Origin: Eledone cirrhosa
Lineage: Eukaryota > Mollusca > Cephalopoda > Octopoda > Eledonidae
Reading direction: 5' to 3'
DNA: 64,000 bases
NCBI GenBank assembly: GCA_964016885.1
Contig: OZ024743.1
Location: 20,360,795 to 20,424,794, forward strand
The position numbers and the translations under genes are program-made. Positions within the stretch are counted from its first letter, which is position 1, and every line of letters starts with the position of its first letter. This document shows positions 1 through 11,126 of the stretch, piece after piece. A model generated the notes under the pieces. That model saw only the letters and a program-made list of their open reading frames with translations. It did not search any database and was not told where the DNA came from.

Positions 1-592
1 TTTGTTTCAGGCTGGATGTTGTGGTACCAACATAAATTTACATTGAAAGGGGTGGTGTGGATGGGTGGGAGTAGTGGGACGGGGGTGTATTTTGTTAGAG
101 GTGCTACTTACTGTAGTAGGTTTCACTTTGTACTTAGGTAAGGCGGGTCTTCTCTATTATTGTGTAGCGCCAACGATCTCGGTCCAGTGACATTGTCTTG
201 GAGAGGTGTAAGTGTGTGAGGTCGGAATTTATCAAGTTGTCCCAGGTTTTTCTGGGTCTGCCTACTCCGTGGCTACCGTCTATTTTTATTGCCCTGCACT
301 TTTTTATACAGCTGTCTTTCATGAGCATCACGTGACCATACCAACGTAGTCTTCTCTCGAGTAAACAACGTCTGATCCCTCTTATTTCTAATTTTTCCCT
401 TAGTTCGTTTATGCTTTGCCGTTCGCGTATATTACTATTACACATCCAGCGTATATCCTCTGCACACAATGCCCAGGTCTCACTGCCATGCAACATTGCT
501 GTTCGTATGCAGGCATCATACAGCCTGCCTTTCATTTTTAGGGAGAACCCTTTAGCGGCTAATAGTGGTATAAGCTCTCTGAACTTTATATA
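1..592 (-). mobile_element. LINE-A, 3' end with RT C-terminal region (5'-truncated)
   Basis: Minus-strand 3' part of a non-LTR retrotransposon. Read on the minus strand, about 134-590 encodes the conserved tail of a reverse transcriptase: KFRELIPLLAAKGFSLK, LHGSETWAL, RWYGHV, GRPRKTW and SLDRDRWRY. A non-coding 3' tail then runs to the window edge. The segment between SETWAL and MCNSN is shortened (a LERNE-type stretch is missing), so this copy is not intact. It stops at a (TATATG) tract at its 5' side, as expected of 5' truncation. The copy at 53205-53880 belongs to the same subfamily and is very similar. Family assignment rests on motif recognition; the exact clade was not determined. Confidence 0.85.
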
Positions 593-600
593 TATATGTG

Positions 601-680
601 TGCCTGCCTGTATATATGTATGCATATATGTGTGTGTGTGTGCCTGCCTGTATATATGTATGCATATATGTGTGTGTGTG
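601..680. repeat. Perfect 2 x 40-bp tandem duplication
   Basis: Two identical 40-bp units (601-640 and 641-680), each starting tgcctgcctg and ending in (tg)n, adjoin the truncated 5' edge of the LINE-A copy. Perfect identity suggests a recent slippage or duplication. Confidence 0.9.
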
Positions 681-1189
681 ATTGCACACATTGTCAATGC
701 ATCTTGTGTAATTCTATTATATAATAAGATAAAAAGATATGTATTGTAAATGTCGAAAGTTATAATAGTTTAGCTATATTGGCTTAAATCTGCATTGAGC
801 TTATTAATTGGATATCTTTATACCTGTAGTACTGTGATATTTTTTTTTTACTGTGTTATTGTATTATAATCTTATCCTAACTTTTTAGTTCCATATATAT
901 TTCATACATTTCCTTATAGTTTTGACTTTGTTGTCTACGTATGTACAACATTTCTTTCAGTCGTTCATTTCTGATACTGACCCTTAGTTATACACTCTGT
1001 TCACATTTAGAATCCCTTCTCAACAATAGGAAGATATGCAAATATTTGATTTGAATCTACTCCTCTGTAGATTTTACATCAGTTTTACTTTTTGTAAATA
1101 TTTTGAATGTTGTTTCAATTCTATTTTAATTTTGATGCTTCAGCAAATTTGTATTTTGTGTGTTGCTAATATATTAAAGTTGTATTAAT
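681..1189. other. AT-rich stretch, nothing recognised
   Basis: No coding pattern, repeat family or RNA gene was recognised here. Confidence 0.5.
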
Positions 1190-1530
1190 GAAGCTGTGTG
1201 GTTACTGGTTAAAGCAAAGGATTCACAATCATGAGTTTGTGAGTTTAAATCATAGACTAAGTAGGGTGCTTTGTCTGTGAGCGAAACACTTTGTTTTCCA
1301 ACGCTTCAGTTTATTTATCTGGAAAGGAATTGTGACGTCAGTGGGGCCAATCTGTATCAGTCTTTTCCTTTCTCTTAGAATACATTGGTAATATGAAGAG
1401 GGGAGACTAGCAAGTATTGGCAACTGCTGGTCAAAAATACCTTGGAAGGGAACCTTCTAGGTGCAAAAACCCTTGGTCATTAGTAACCAAAATGGATCTT
1501 AAGACTTGCTCAATGACAAAAAAGCCCTTT
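1190..1530 (+). mobile_element. tRNA-derived SINE with long body (old copy)
   Basis: The head gctgtgtggttactggtt...gtgagtttaaatc resembles a tRNA with A-box and B-box positions. The body includes 'gaattgtgacgtcagtgggg', 'ggggagactagcaagt' and 'aaccttctaggtgcaa', which I recognise as the long tRNA-type octopus SINE. It is diverged, and no target duplication was found. Confidence 0.6.
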
Positions 1531-1548
1531 TTCTAAAAAGTGGTCTTC

Positions 1549-1715
1549 TTCATCATCATCAGCTAATGTTTATTTTTCCATACTAGCATGGGTTAGACAA
1601 GTTGTCTCATTTGAGACATGTCAGATCAGGTGACCATCTCTTGCTCATACAGAACTATTGTATTTATTGGATTTATTTCAATTCAGTTGCTTTTGGCTGG
1701 CTAGAACTATTCCTG
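1549..1715 (-). mobile_element. LINE-A 3' tail fragment
   Basis: catcatcatcagctaatg then ccatactagcatgggttaga, ttgctcatacagaact: the minus-strand terminal piece of LINE-A, whose plus-sense end reads 'cccatgctagcatggaa..ggacgttaaacgatgatgat'. It breaks off in AT-rich DNA. Confidence 0.75.
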
Positions 1716-2640
1716 AATTTTTGCTTCATTTACTTTATACTTCAGAAAAAGAAAAGTTCCAATGTTCTAAACAAATTAACATATATAGAGATTGTAGCAG
1801 TAGATAAATCACCCTTTCCTCTGTGTTTATAAGATTTTGTCTTCAGCCTTTGACTGGTACATAAGTTGCATGTTTCTTTTCATAAATATAATTTGCAGCT
1901 TTGCTTGCAGTTAATTTAAATAAAAAAAAAAAATTACAAAAAACATTTAGCTAAAGTAACCACAATCATTGCCTACATTTCAAACAAACAGATTAAGCTA
2001 CGTTTTTAAATCATTTCTAAATGTTTGACAATATATGTAGCATCTAATGAGTATTAAGATTACAGCTGGTTGAATGAAAACTATGCCCATATTTTTCATA
2101 CTCAGGGAAGTCATTTTTATTTTTGCATGAGATGTCATCAACATATATTTGTTTGCTGTCCTCATATCCATAAATAGCAAACATTGACTTGAACAACCAG
2201 CCCTACATTCTTCATCCTTTGCCTCTCTCTGTATGTATGTTAGTTAGTGTTGCAAGCAAAGTTCAAGCTCTGAGCAATGCCTGTTAAGTTGCATGCGGTC
2301 ATTTGCACAAGTTTTTTTTCCTTATATTTTTTTGTTTTTTTAGCAAAAATTGCTGAGATGTTGCTACAAGTATATATGACTCATAGCGAAGAATATTTTG
2401 GCCAAAGCCTTACACAGGATTGTCTAAGTTAAAAAAGAACGGAGAACTACCATACTTCAAAGTTCTCTATCCTATGCCAGCAGCATACAAAAGAAATAAA
2501 AATGGACATTAAAACAATGATGAAGATTAGATTCTAATAGGTTAGACAATTACACTATATTGTCCCTCTAATACTTATTAACAAACTAATTTGGAATGAT
2601 ATTTTATTATAGATATTTTCATAAGAAAGTTTTGTTGCAA
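1716..2640. other. AT-rich stretch, nothing recognised
   Basis: Only poly(A)/(T) runs (for example around 1921-1933) and short chance frames are visible. Confidence 0.5.
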
Positions 2641-2650
2641 ATGGATGTAT

Positions 2651-2728
2651 ATATAGAAATGGCTTCTACAGGACGAGAACTATTTCATTCAAGAATCCGT
2701 TCTAGTCCTGTAGAAGCCATTTCTATAT
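2651..2728. repeat. 78-nt hairpin (near-perfect inverted repeat)
   Basis: Arms 2651-2674 and 2705-2728 are exact reverse complements (24 bp). After a single g/a mismatch, five more pairs follow (2676-2680 with 2699-2703), leaving an 18-nt loop. The size and pairing resemble a short MITE or a pre-miRNA-like foldback. No strand preference can be read from the sequence. Confidence 0.85.
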
Positions 2729-2817
2729 TAAATGTTGTATATACTCTACTATGTATTGAGTACCTTACTTACTGTGGTTACCCCCAATTGAACCCAGGAT
2801 ATATATATATATATGTA

Positions 2818-2886
2818 TATATGAAAAATTCAGGACCCCGACGGCTGAGCTCCTGCTATTTCAACAGCTATATCCGAACTCATATA
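2818..2886 (-). repeat. Half copy of the palindromic MITE-like family also at 39174-39277
   Basis: tgaaaaattcaggaccccgacggct...ttcaacagctatatccgaact matches, in reverse complement, the right half of the imperfect palindrome at 39174-39277. The second arm is missing and the LINE-B end follows directly. Confidence 0.65.
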
Positions 2887-2888
2887 TA

Positions 2889-3785
2889 TCATCATCAGTT
2901 TCCTGCTTGCAAGGGTGGGATGGGTCCTATTCGGCACAGCACCTCTCCACTTGTCATGGTCCTTCATCATCTCCTCTGTGAGGTCTGCTCCCACCAAACC
3001 TCGACCCATGTTTTTTGTGGTCTTCCTCTATTGCATCTTCCTTCTACTGGGATTTCTTGGCACTTCTTTATCCAGCGGTCATCCTCCATGTGCATCACAT
3101 GTCCATACCATCGCAGTCTTCTCTCCCGCACACTACAACTTATCACTCTTATACACAGTTTCTCTCTCAACTCATCTATGCTTGGTCATTCACGCACATT
3201 CAACGGAGCATGCTTGCTTCATTTCTCTCCAGCCGTCGTATATCCTCTGCAGTTGCTGCCCATGTCTCACTACCATGCAGCATCGTACATCTCACACAGG
3301 TATCATATAACTGGCCTTTCGTACGCAGAGAGAAACTCTTCTTTGTCAACAGAGGAAGCGACTCCCTAAACTTCTTCCAACCCGTCATTATTCTAGATAC
3401 TATGGCCTCAGAACACCTCCCATGCTAATCCAATCACCTAGGTACCGGAAGCTATCAACTACTTCTATAGAACCCACCTGCATTTGAAAAATGTGTCTAT
3501 CACTGTGACTTCTACTGTCAAATTTCCCTGTATATCTACTGTATACGTAGTTTTCCCTACCTGTTAGTTTGCCTGCTATCCCACTACATCTCTTGTGTAC
3601 ACAAGATCTGCATCGTGTACATTTTATAGAATTTATGCCAGTTCCTTTTCTACATATCGAACATGGCCATTTCGCTGATGGAGTCAGAGTTTTGTCCTTT
3701 TCTACTCATCAACACTTTTGTCTTAGCTAGGTTCACTCTCAGTCCTCTTGATTCCAACTGCTGTTTCCAGAGCCAGAATATATAT
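2889..3785 (-). mobile_element. LINE-B, RT C-terminal region with Cys/His finger
   Basis: Minus-strand 5'-truncated retrotransposon, frameshifted throughout. Readable in order on the minus strand are: a finger CSICRKGTGINSIKC...C...HKRCSGI (about 3690-3570); FQMQVGSIEVVDSFRYLGD (about 3490-3430); FSLRTKGQLYD and MLHGSETWA (about 3350-3240); RERRLRWYGHVMHM and GRPQKTW (about 3140-2990). The non-coding tail ends 'tcccacccttgcaagcagg' at 2905, with only a short (atc)2. It has the same organisation as LINE-A with a distinct 3' end. Confidence 0.85.
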
Positions 3786-5851
3786 ATATATCATCTCGGG
3801 TTGTGAAATCTAAATGTAAAGATTGACAAAATGAATTGATACACATATTTTGATGTGAATCTTGAAATTTCCATCTAAGAAAACGACTAATCAATTTTTC
3901 TATTGTGCATAGACAGGAAGAAAATATATATCTTTAACATTCATTAAATGTTTGTTTGTTTGTATGAACATTTTGAATGCCATTTTCAGATATGTTTTCG
4001 TCTTTATGTGGCATAATTCTCCCAATCAATAACATACATTCTTTATTGATATTTATATAGTATTTCTTCCACGATAACTTAAATATTATTTCTCCTAATT
4101 CTGACATTTAGTTATTTAATGCTATACAATATTCAGATTACTCAATGAAACCTAGTTTTTTCATTTACTAATTTTGCTTCTTTCTGTACATTTTTTTCTT
4201 TTTCTTTTTCTTGGCTAAACACCCTACAGGATACACTTTGATTTTCTTAATTACAATTGTAATGAACAAAATCTTTATCAGTTTTGAACATAATAAGGAT
4301 AATTCACCATATTGAAATATCTCTATTGCATAATTTTAGTCATGTTCACTTAAAAAATTAGATCTTATTTCAAAGAAAATTAGAAAATTTATGTGAAATA
4401 TATAAAAGTTTATGTAAAGGATTCTACATAAAAGGAGGCTAATAGCAAGTATTTTTGTAATATTTGAAGGTTTCAAAATGCAACATTACTTAGATGACTT
4501 GTTTCTGATTGCATGGGTTTGAATTCTTCATATAAATTTTGGCTATCATTATTCTAATACAAGTAATATAATTACTATTATGTAAATAATTTTAAAAGTA
4601 AGAAATTATTAGTTATATATGACAGTAGGTTGCATAATTAGTTAATCTCCATATAAAATCCCTTGCAGTAATTTTAATGTCATATTACAATAATTGGAAA
4701 TCATTAGTTAGTGTTATTCAGAATCAAAGGAAAAAAGAAAGTGCCCTAGGCAGTGCCAAAATATGTTAATATTTGCAACATCATGTGAAATCTTGGAAAT
4801 ACATGTCCAACAATACAATTCAATTTTAATATTTTAAAATATATTAGAATAAAACTTAGTTTCTTCACAACCAGGTAACAGTTAAAATAAAATAATTTTA
4901 ATATATTTCATTGCTATCAAAATTTCATGCAGTTTAAAAGTATTTTCAGGTATTTTAGATTTACCAATAGAAAACATTTAATAATCTAAGAATAATAAAT
5001 TGAAATATTGACCTATCTGCAAACTTACATTTATTTATTCATATGTTAATAACAAATGTAACTTCATCTCTACCATTTTAACACTTTTATCAGTATTGTT
5101 TACCTGACCATTATTTTCTTTTCTATTAGACAAATGTTTAGATCTTTAAAAATACATCTTGTATTATTCTTGTTTATAACATATATTCAAAATTGATATA
5201 TTAGTATATATTTTTTATTCATATTAATTTACAACAAATATGGTTTCAATTTGAAAGCCTTAACATTAATATTCTTTTTTTTTAAAAAATCAGTCACAAG
5301 AATTCATTAGTTTATATTGAATAGCTATGGTAAAAATTGAACTAAGATCAGGTATCCAGTGCCTTAATCCTTTCAGTACTAAACCTCCTGAGAATACTTC
5401 TGTTTACATCATAAAGACATCTCATTTTAAAGTTTAAATGCATAAAGTAACCATTACTAAAGAAAGTATTACTAAACCTGATCTTTGTTTATATCTTAGA
5501 AATATTGACTACATTTAGTTTAAAGACCATAAAACTTTTGGATTTTAAAGCTATTTTTGTTCAATATGAATGTCCATATTTACATGTACTTCAGGCAACA
5601 AATATCTAGTGTTTGTAAATGACAGAATTAATATGGCTTTTGGTGCTTATCGTTTTTTTTTATTCTTTTTATTTTTCTAAATAACCTACAGTAACTCACT
5701 AATACATTTCCTTCTAAGTTACTTCAAATATATAAATATATATATTAACATAACAGGTGGTAAAAGAATAAAATGACAGTAGTCCATGATTCTAAGAATC
5801 ATTCAGATATAAGCTGATTTTCATTCTCATTATTCTACTAGCTTCTCTCAT
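3786..5851. other. Long AT-rich stretch, no gene recognised
   Basis: About 2 kb of very AT-rich DNA with homopolymer runs. No open frame with recognisable protein, no tRNA-like fold and no named repeat was seen. Confidence 0.5.
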
Positions 5852-5905
5852 CATCATCATCATCATCATCATCGTTTTACATCCATTCTTCCACGCTAGC
5901 TAGCT
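5852..5905 (-). mobile_element. LINE-A terminal tail fragment with (ATC)n
   Basis: (atc)n followed by gttttacatccattcttcc and acgctagctagc: only the last ~50 bp of LINE-A (minus strand). It is a typical extremely 5'-truncated insertion or an erosion product. Confidence 0.7.
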
Positions 5906-7861
5906 TCTCTGTTCTCTATATTTATAGACATCTACTCCATAAGTAAGCATAAGTAAGAAGAATACAAAAGCTGAATCAGCTGATACATAGGATTCTTTTC
6001 CATCATTTACTTGCTTGTCAAATTTGTTTTGTACTTTTACTTTCCCAATAATATCAGCTGGTTCATATATTTTGTACTTTTTCTTTCCAAATGATGTTGG
6101 GTTTTGTTATACATTACTATATTCTCTTCATATGAATACATATCTTGTGTGTACAAGTATATACCTGTCTGTATAATTGCATTTATCTGCAAGTGTGTCA
6201 GTATATTTATATCTGTACATGAATACTAATAATGTGGAAATTAATACATGAATTTCAGTGACACTACCATAAGGGATAGGGTATATAAACCACTCAGTTA
6301 CATATTTCCTTGTGGTTGTTTTGATAATATAGATATTTTCCAATGAAAACCCCAAAACATTACAAAATCAGTTCAAGATATTTTTTCAATTTAATTTTTC
6401 AGAGAAAAACATAAAATTTGACACGTTCATGTCTATATAATCAGTGTAAATTTACACTCACATTTACACAATCTCAGTGAACTCTCTACTGTGTATATAT
6501 ACCTATATATATTTATACATTTGTGTGTATCTGAACGAATATCTTGCATATATGCATCTGAGAGTGTGTGTATGTTTTATAAGTAAATCTATGGCACGAA
6601 GCAATTTTATGTTATATCACCTTTCTCAATAAAAATGTATCATTGAATGCTATAATGAACCAATCATCATATTAGAAAGGAAAATATAAAACAATGTACA
6701 CTGGAAAGTAAAGAAAGAATGTTTATAGAAATGTTCTGAATGATTATGACTGGCTAAATAAAGCATGTGTATTTAGAGCTAATGTTTATGTAAAATAAAC
6801 CTTGATATTAGGTTGCAAATTTCTATATATACATAATGTACAGTTGCTGGAAGATACTATCTTTTACATATCATATTGAATTTTGAAGTCCTAATTTGTT
6901 TTAAATTCAAAGTTGGGTATTTGTTAAAATATATTTTTTGTAGTAAAGAACGGATAGCAAACAAGATAATAATTACAACATTAAGGGAATATTTTTGTTA
7001 GTACAGTGTTGAAAGGCTCATAATTTTGTATGTTCAAAGAGAAATAATTATTGTAAAATTTTATGAACATAATGAAGAGATGCTTAAGTATGGTTTGAAA
7101 AAGTGTATACTTTATCATATTAAAAAACATTCTCTTTTACAGAAAATTTACGATTTAAAAAAGAATTTAAAACTGGATATCTTAAAATGTCTGGTATAGG
7201 AGAGCCACAATATAACATCAAACTATGTTTTATGATTTATAATCTTATTTTATTTTGATACATCAAAATCAACTGCTGATGTTATCAATTACAAAATGAA
7301 AATAATGCTGTTTTCATATGCAATATTATATGATCAATTGTGGAATGTTACTCTCAGAGCTATTTATTTGGAAATAGCTACATATCCTCTCACAATCTAA
7401 GAAGTGAAAAGTAATTGTGAGAAATTCAGTTAAGAGTTTTATTTAGTCAGCTCTATCTACTGTCCCACTGTTAGAAAAGAGTAGAAATACTGAAAGTATG
7501 AATATTTCAAGTAAGTTGTAGAATTGAAAATTAGCATAATATTAGAATAAAAGTGCTATCACAGGATTTCAATTAATAATCATATCTATAGTATTTAACT
7601 GATAAGGGTTTTTAAAAATGATTTTTCTTAATTAAATAAGATAACTACAATGTTGTATTATTTATGATGTACTAGAATAAAATTAAGATTTCAAATGAAG
7701 TATCACTTTCTCAGCTTTACTTGTGAATAATAACAAAATGTTCAGTAAAGTGTTCATTAATAATTTGCATCTCACTATTGTTAATTTATTTATTATCTAT
7801 TTTATTACTTAACACAGTGCTGCTATTTTAAATAACTTTAGTTTTCATTTAAGATTACTAT
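5906..7861. other. Long AT-rich stretch, no gene recognised
   Basis: No coding or RNA feature. The only item noted is a 44-bp segment (7050-7093) repeated with two differences at 9237-9280. Confidence 0.5.
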
Positions 7862-8071
7862 ATCATAATTAAAGAACAAATCTTTTTTACTCTCTCAGGT
7901 ATATATCTTATGATAATAATTGTTTCTACTTTAGGCACAAGGCCAGCAATTACCCAGTGCATTACTGGTACTGCACTGGGTAATTGCTGGCCTTGTGCCT
8001 AAAGTAGAAACAATTATTATCATAAGATATATACCTGAGAGAGTAAAAAAGATTTGTTCTTTAATTATGAT
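7862..8071. repeat. Exact 100-bp palindrome around a SINE tail
   Basis: 7862-7961 and 7972-8071 are perfect reverse complements (100/100) separated by 10 nt. The inner part is the 3' end of the tRNA-type SINE seen at 25390-25574 (tgcactgggtaattgctgg...cctaaagtagaaac), present once inverted and once direct. The outer ~60 bp is flanking DNA. Loop plus left arm continue the SINE sequence (gtaccagtaatgcac inverted), so the junction lies at 7971/7972 inside the SINE. This fits a fold-back or template-switch inversion, or an assembly artefact. Confidence 0.95.
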
Positions 8072-8077
8072 GATATA

Positions 8078-8862
8078 TATCATCATCATTGTTTAATGAC
8101 CATTTTCTACGCTAGCATGGGTTACACAGGTTGTCACATTTGAGGCAATTCATGTCAGGAGACCATGTCTTGCTCATACAGAACTGTTCCTGGTTTGGTT
8201 TCTATGGCTGGATGCACTTCCTAATGCCAATCACATTCGCAGTGTGTCATTGGTGCTTTTTGTCATGACACCAACATGACCACTTTACACTGTGGACTGG
8301 GTACCATTTATTCTGGCACTGTAATGACCACTTTACTGTGTAGACTGGGCACTTTTTGATGTGGCACCAAAATGACCGACCACTTTACACTGTGGGCAGG
8401 TGATGTAAAGGCGTGGGAGAAGGCTGGGGTGATTAGGATGTGGATGAGTGTTAGGGCATGGGAGGTGTATGGGTGGGCGAGGGAGGATAGGAGTTAAGTG
8501 GTGCACACTAAATATTTAGTTCCACCCAAAGATCTTGATTCTATGTCATCACCTTTGAGGGGTGCGATTGTGGAAGGTCAGCCGTTATCACTTCGTCCCA
8601 GATTTTCTTAGGTCTTCCTGCTCCATAGCTTCCATGAACTTTGACTGCCCTGCACCTTTTTATACAGCTGTCATCCATCATACACATCACATGTCCATAC
8701 CAATGCAATCTCCTCTCCTGCACACCGCAACTGCCCCCCTTACACCCAGTTTTTCTTTCAGTTCATTTACACTTTTCTGTTCATGTATATTATATCCATC
8801 GGAGTATGCAGGCTTCATTTCTTTCAAATCTTCGTAGATCCTCTGCACACAGTGCCTATATA
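8078..8862 (-). mobile_element. LINE-A 3' end (tail plus eroded RT C-terminus)
   Basis: Starts (plus sense) at catcatcattgtttaatgacc and ctacgctagcatgggttaca. The UTR repeats 'gaccactttacac/gtgtgggctgg'. Minus-strand coding remnants follow: QERRLHWYGHVMCMMDDSCIKRCRAVKVHGSYGAGRPKKIWDEV split by frameshifts (about 8720-8560), and SETW/CAEDLR-type sequence up to 8860. The copy runs into the 50-bp tandem repeat at its 5' side. Confidence 0.8.
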
Positions 8863-9016
8863 TATATAATATATTAGTGCAAGTAGAGGATCTTCCACAC
8901 AGTGCCTATATATATATAATATATTAGTGCAAGTAGAGGATCTTCCACACAGTGCCTATATATATATAATATATTAGTGCAAGTAGAGGATCTTCCACAC
9001 AGTGCCTATATATATA
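8845..9016. repeat. 50-bp tandem repeat, ~3.4 copies
   Basis: The unit gcctatatatatataatata...gtagaggatcttccacacagt recurs with an exact 50-bp period. It includes 'acacagtgcc' taken from the adjoining LINE-A RT sequence, so the array was born inside the LINE copy. The units are identical, hence young. Confidence 0.9.
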
Positions 9017-9033
9017 ATGCCAAAACTGCTGAC

Positions 9034-9131
9034 TATGTGATAATTCCTCTTCTTTCACTAATATACACACTGTGTGTTATCATGTATTGAGTACTTCTTT
9101 GATTTGTGGGCTTCCCAGTACCATAGGCTAT

Positions 9132-9189
<58 letters not shown>

Positions 9190-9232
9190 CACACAGTGTG
9201 TATATTAGCGAAAGAAGAGGAATTATCACATA
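9034..9232. mobile_element. MITE-like element with 47-bp TIRs and a (TA)n core
   Basis: 9034-9080 and 9186-9232 are reverse complements with one mismatch in 47. The 105-bp interior contains 'tgtattgagtacttctttg', which shares tgtattgagtac with 2750-2761, and a (TA)n tract at 9133-9188. No coding capacity. Resembles a non-autonomous foldback or TIR element. Confidence 0.75.
9133..9188. repeat. (TA)n microsatellite
   Basis: About 28 TA dinucleotides without interruption, inside the TIR element. Confidence 0.95.
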
Positions 9233-9280
9233 AATAATTGTAAAATTTTATGAACATAATGAAGAGATACTTAAGAATGG

Positions 9281-10162
9281 AATCAGTAGGGTTTATATAT
9301 ATATATACTGTATAGATTCAAATATAAGCCAAGTAACATGGGACCAAAAAATTGAAGGTAAAATGGGGGATCGGTTTATATTTGGGGTCAATATTTTGAT
9401 CTTTCTTCAACAACTTGGAATTCTATGTAAATAAGGTGCTAAAATATCTGGAGTGGTTATTTCACAATGAACAGTTTTTATATATTTACTATAATGCCAT
9501 GATTTTTAGTTATGCATTACCTAGAGAATATTCTCAATAAACTTTTATTATCTGAACTTTTTAATACATAAATATCTCCTACACATATGTTCATACATAC
9601 ATTCACACATGCACTGACTGTTTTTCTCTCTGACTTTATTATACTTTTTCTTTCAATCTTGTCCATTGTTTTATTTTGCAAGCTCTCTCCCCCTACTCTT
9701 GCTCATGCCCTTTCCCTCTCTCTCTGTCCTCTCCCTCTCTCTCTGCCCTCTTTTCTCTCATTTGCTGTCTCTTCCTCCTCCTACTCATCTGAATCCTTAA
9801 CTTGTGGTCTCTTCGTTGATATTTTTCAACTATTCCCTAGTCATTTCGATCTGCCCCTAGTAATTTTAATGATCTCTGTAATGGTTTAAGAAAATCTTTT
9901 CTTTATATCTTAAATTAAAAATATGTCTCCATTTTTTTAATATTATATTTATTTAAAATTTTCTCATGCTTTTTTATTTTGTAATTATAAAGCAATACTG
10001 TACTCTAAACAACACTTAAAATATTTTAAATATTAAAAGATTAAAACTTCATAAATATTTTCTTCTCTCATGGGAATTTTAGAACTATGCTATAATGTGT
10101 TGATTAGCTGCCAAGATTTATAAATGAGGTTTTAATTTTAGCCCATTTCTCAGATATACATT
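9281..10162. other. AT-rich DNA with a pyrimidine-rich tract
   Basis: 9295-9410 contains 'attcaaatataagccaagta' and 'gatcggtttatatttgggg', which looks like an unclassified dispersed repeat. 9590-9800 is (CT)-rich low complexity. The open frame across it (9587-9889, plus) is compositional and not supported as a gene. Confidence 0.45.
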
Positions 10163-10694
10163 CATCATCATCATCATCATCATTTTACGTCCGTTCTTCC
10201 ATGCTAGCATGGGTTAGACGGGTTGTCCTGTTGTGGGCAATGTCTGGTCGGCTGACCATGCCTTGCTCATACGGGAACTGATTTGGGCTTGATTTCTACA
10301 GCTGGATGCCCTTCCTAACACCAACCTCATTTACAGTGAGTGCTGGGTACTTTTTTCCGTGGCGCCTACATGTCCACTTTACAGTGTGGTCTGGGTGCTT
10401 TTTTGCCGGGGCACCTCCACGACCACTTTGCAGTGGGAGGGTGTGGGGGCATATTTTCTATATGCTTCAGCTTGTACCCATGGGAGGTCGGGTACTCTGT
10501 ATTATTGCGTGACGCCAGAGGTCACGGTCGTGTGTCATCGCCTTTGAGAGGTGCAACTGGGTAAGGTCGGCCCTATCACCTCATCCCAGGTCTTCTTGGG
10601 TCTCCCCACTCCACGGCTTCCATTGACTTCTAGTACTCTGCACTTTTTATGCAGCTGTTATCCTTCATACGCATCACATATCCATACCAACGCA

Positions 10695-10976
10695 TCAGCC
10701 CTCCTGCACACAGCATTTGATTCCTCTGATGCTCAATCTCTCTCTAATTTCATTTATGCTTTGCCGTTCGCGTATATTACTATTAGACAACCATCGGAGC
10801 ATGCAGGCTTCGTTTCTTTCTAATCTACGTAAGTCTTCCACCTTCAGCGCCCAGGTCTCACTACCATGTAACATTGCCGTTCGGATACATGCATCATACA
10901 GTCTGCCTTTCATTTTGAGGGAGAAGCCTTTTGCAGCTAGCAGTGGCAGTAGTTCCCTGAACTTCTTCCATCCCAT
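10695..10976 (-). pseudogene. LINE-A RT C-terminal fragment
   Basis: A 93-residue minus-strand frame from GWKKFRELLPLLAAKG to IKCCVQEG, with RLYDACIRTAMLHGSETWALK and RRLERNEACMLRW in the middle. This block recurs at 1-592, 14912-15250, 20280-20460 and 37930-38160, which shows it is element-derived. Downstream RWYGHV-type sequence is out of frame. Confidence 0.85.
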
Positions 10977-11126
10977 TCTTACCCTAGTTATTGTACTTTC
11001 TGAACACCCACCTCTGCTGCTAATTCGGTCACCCAGAAGCTGTCTACTGTTTCTACAGAGCTCTTCCAGAGATAGGTGGTACTTGTTTCCTGTGGCTGTT
11101 TGCTGCTTGCTGTCCCAGCACAGCTG

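Noticed and set aside
2596..3428. Long plus-strand frames
   Set aside because: They are antisense to LINE-B, whose minus strand gives the RT motifs.
10306..10823. Several plus-strand frames of 60-90 codons
   Set aside because: Antisense of the LINE-A 3' UTR and RT tail; the minus strand explains the region.
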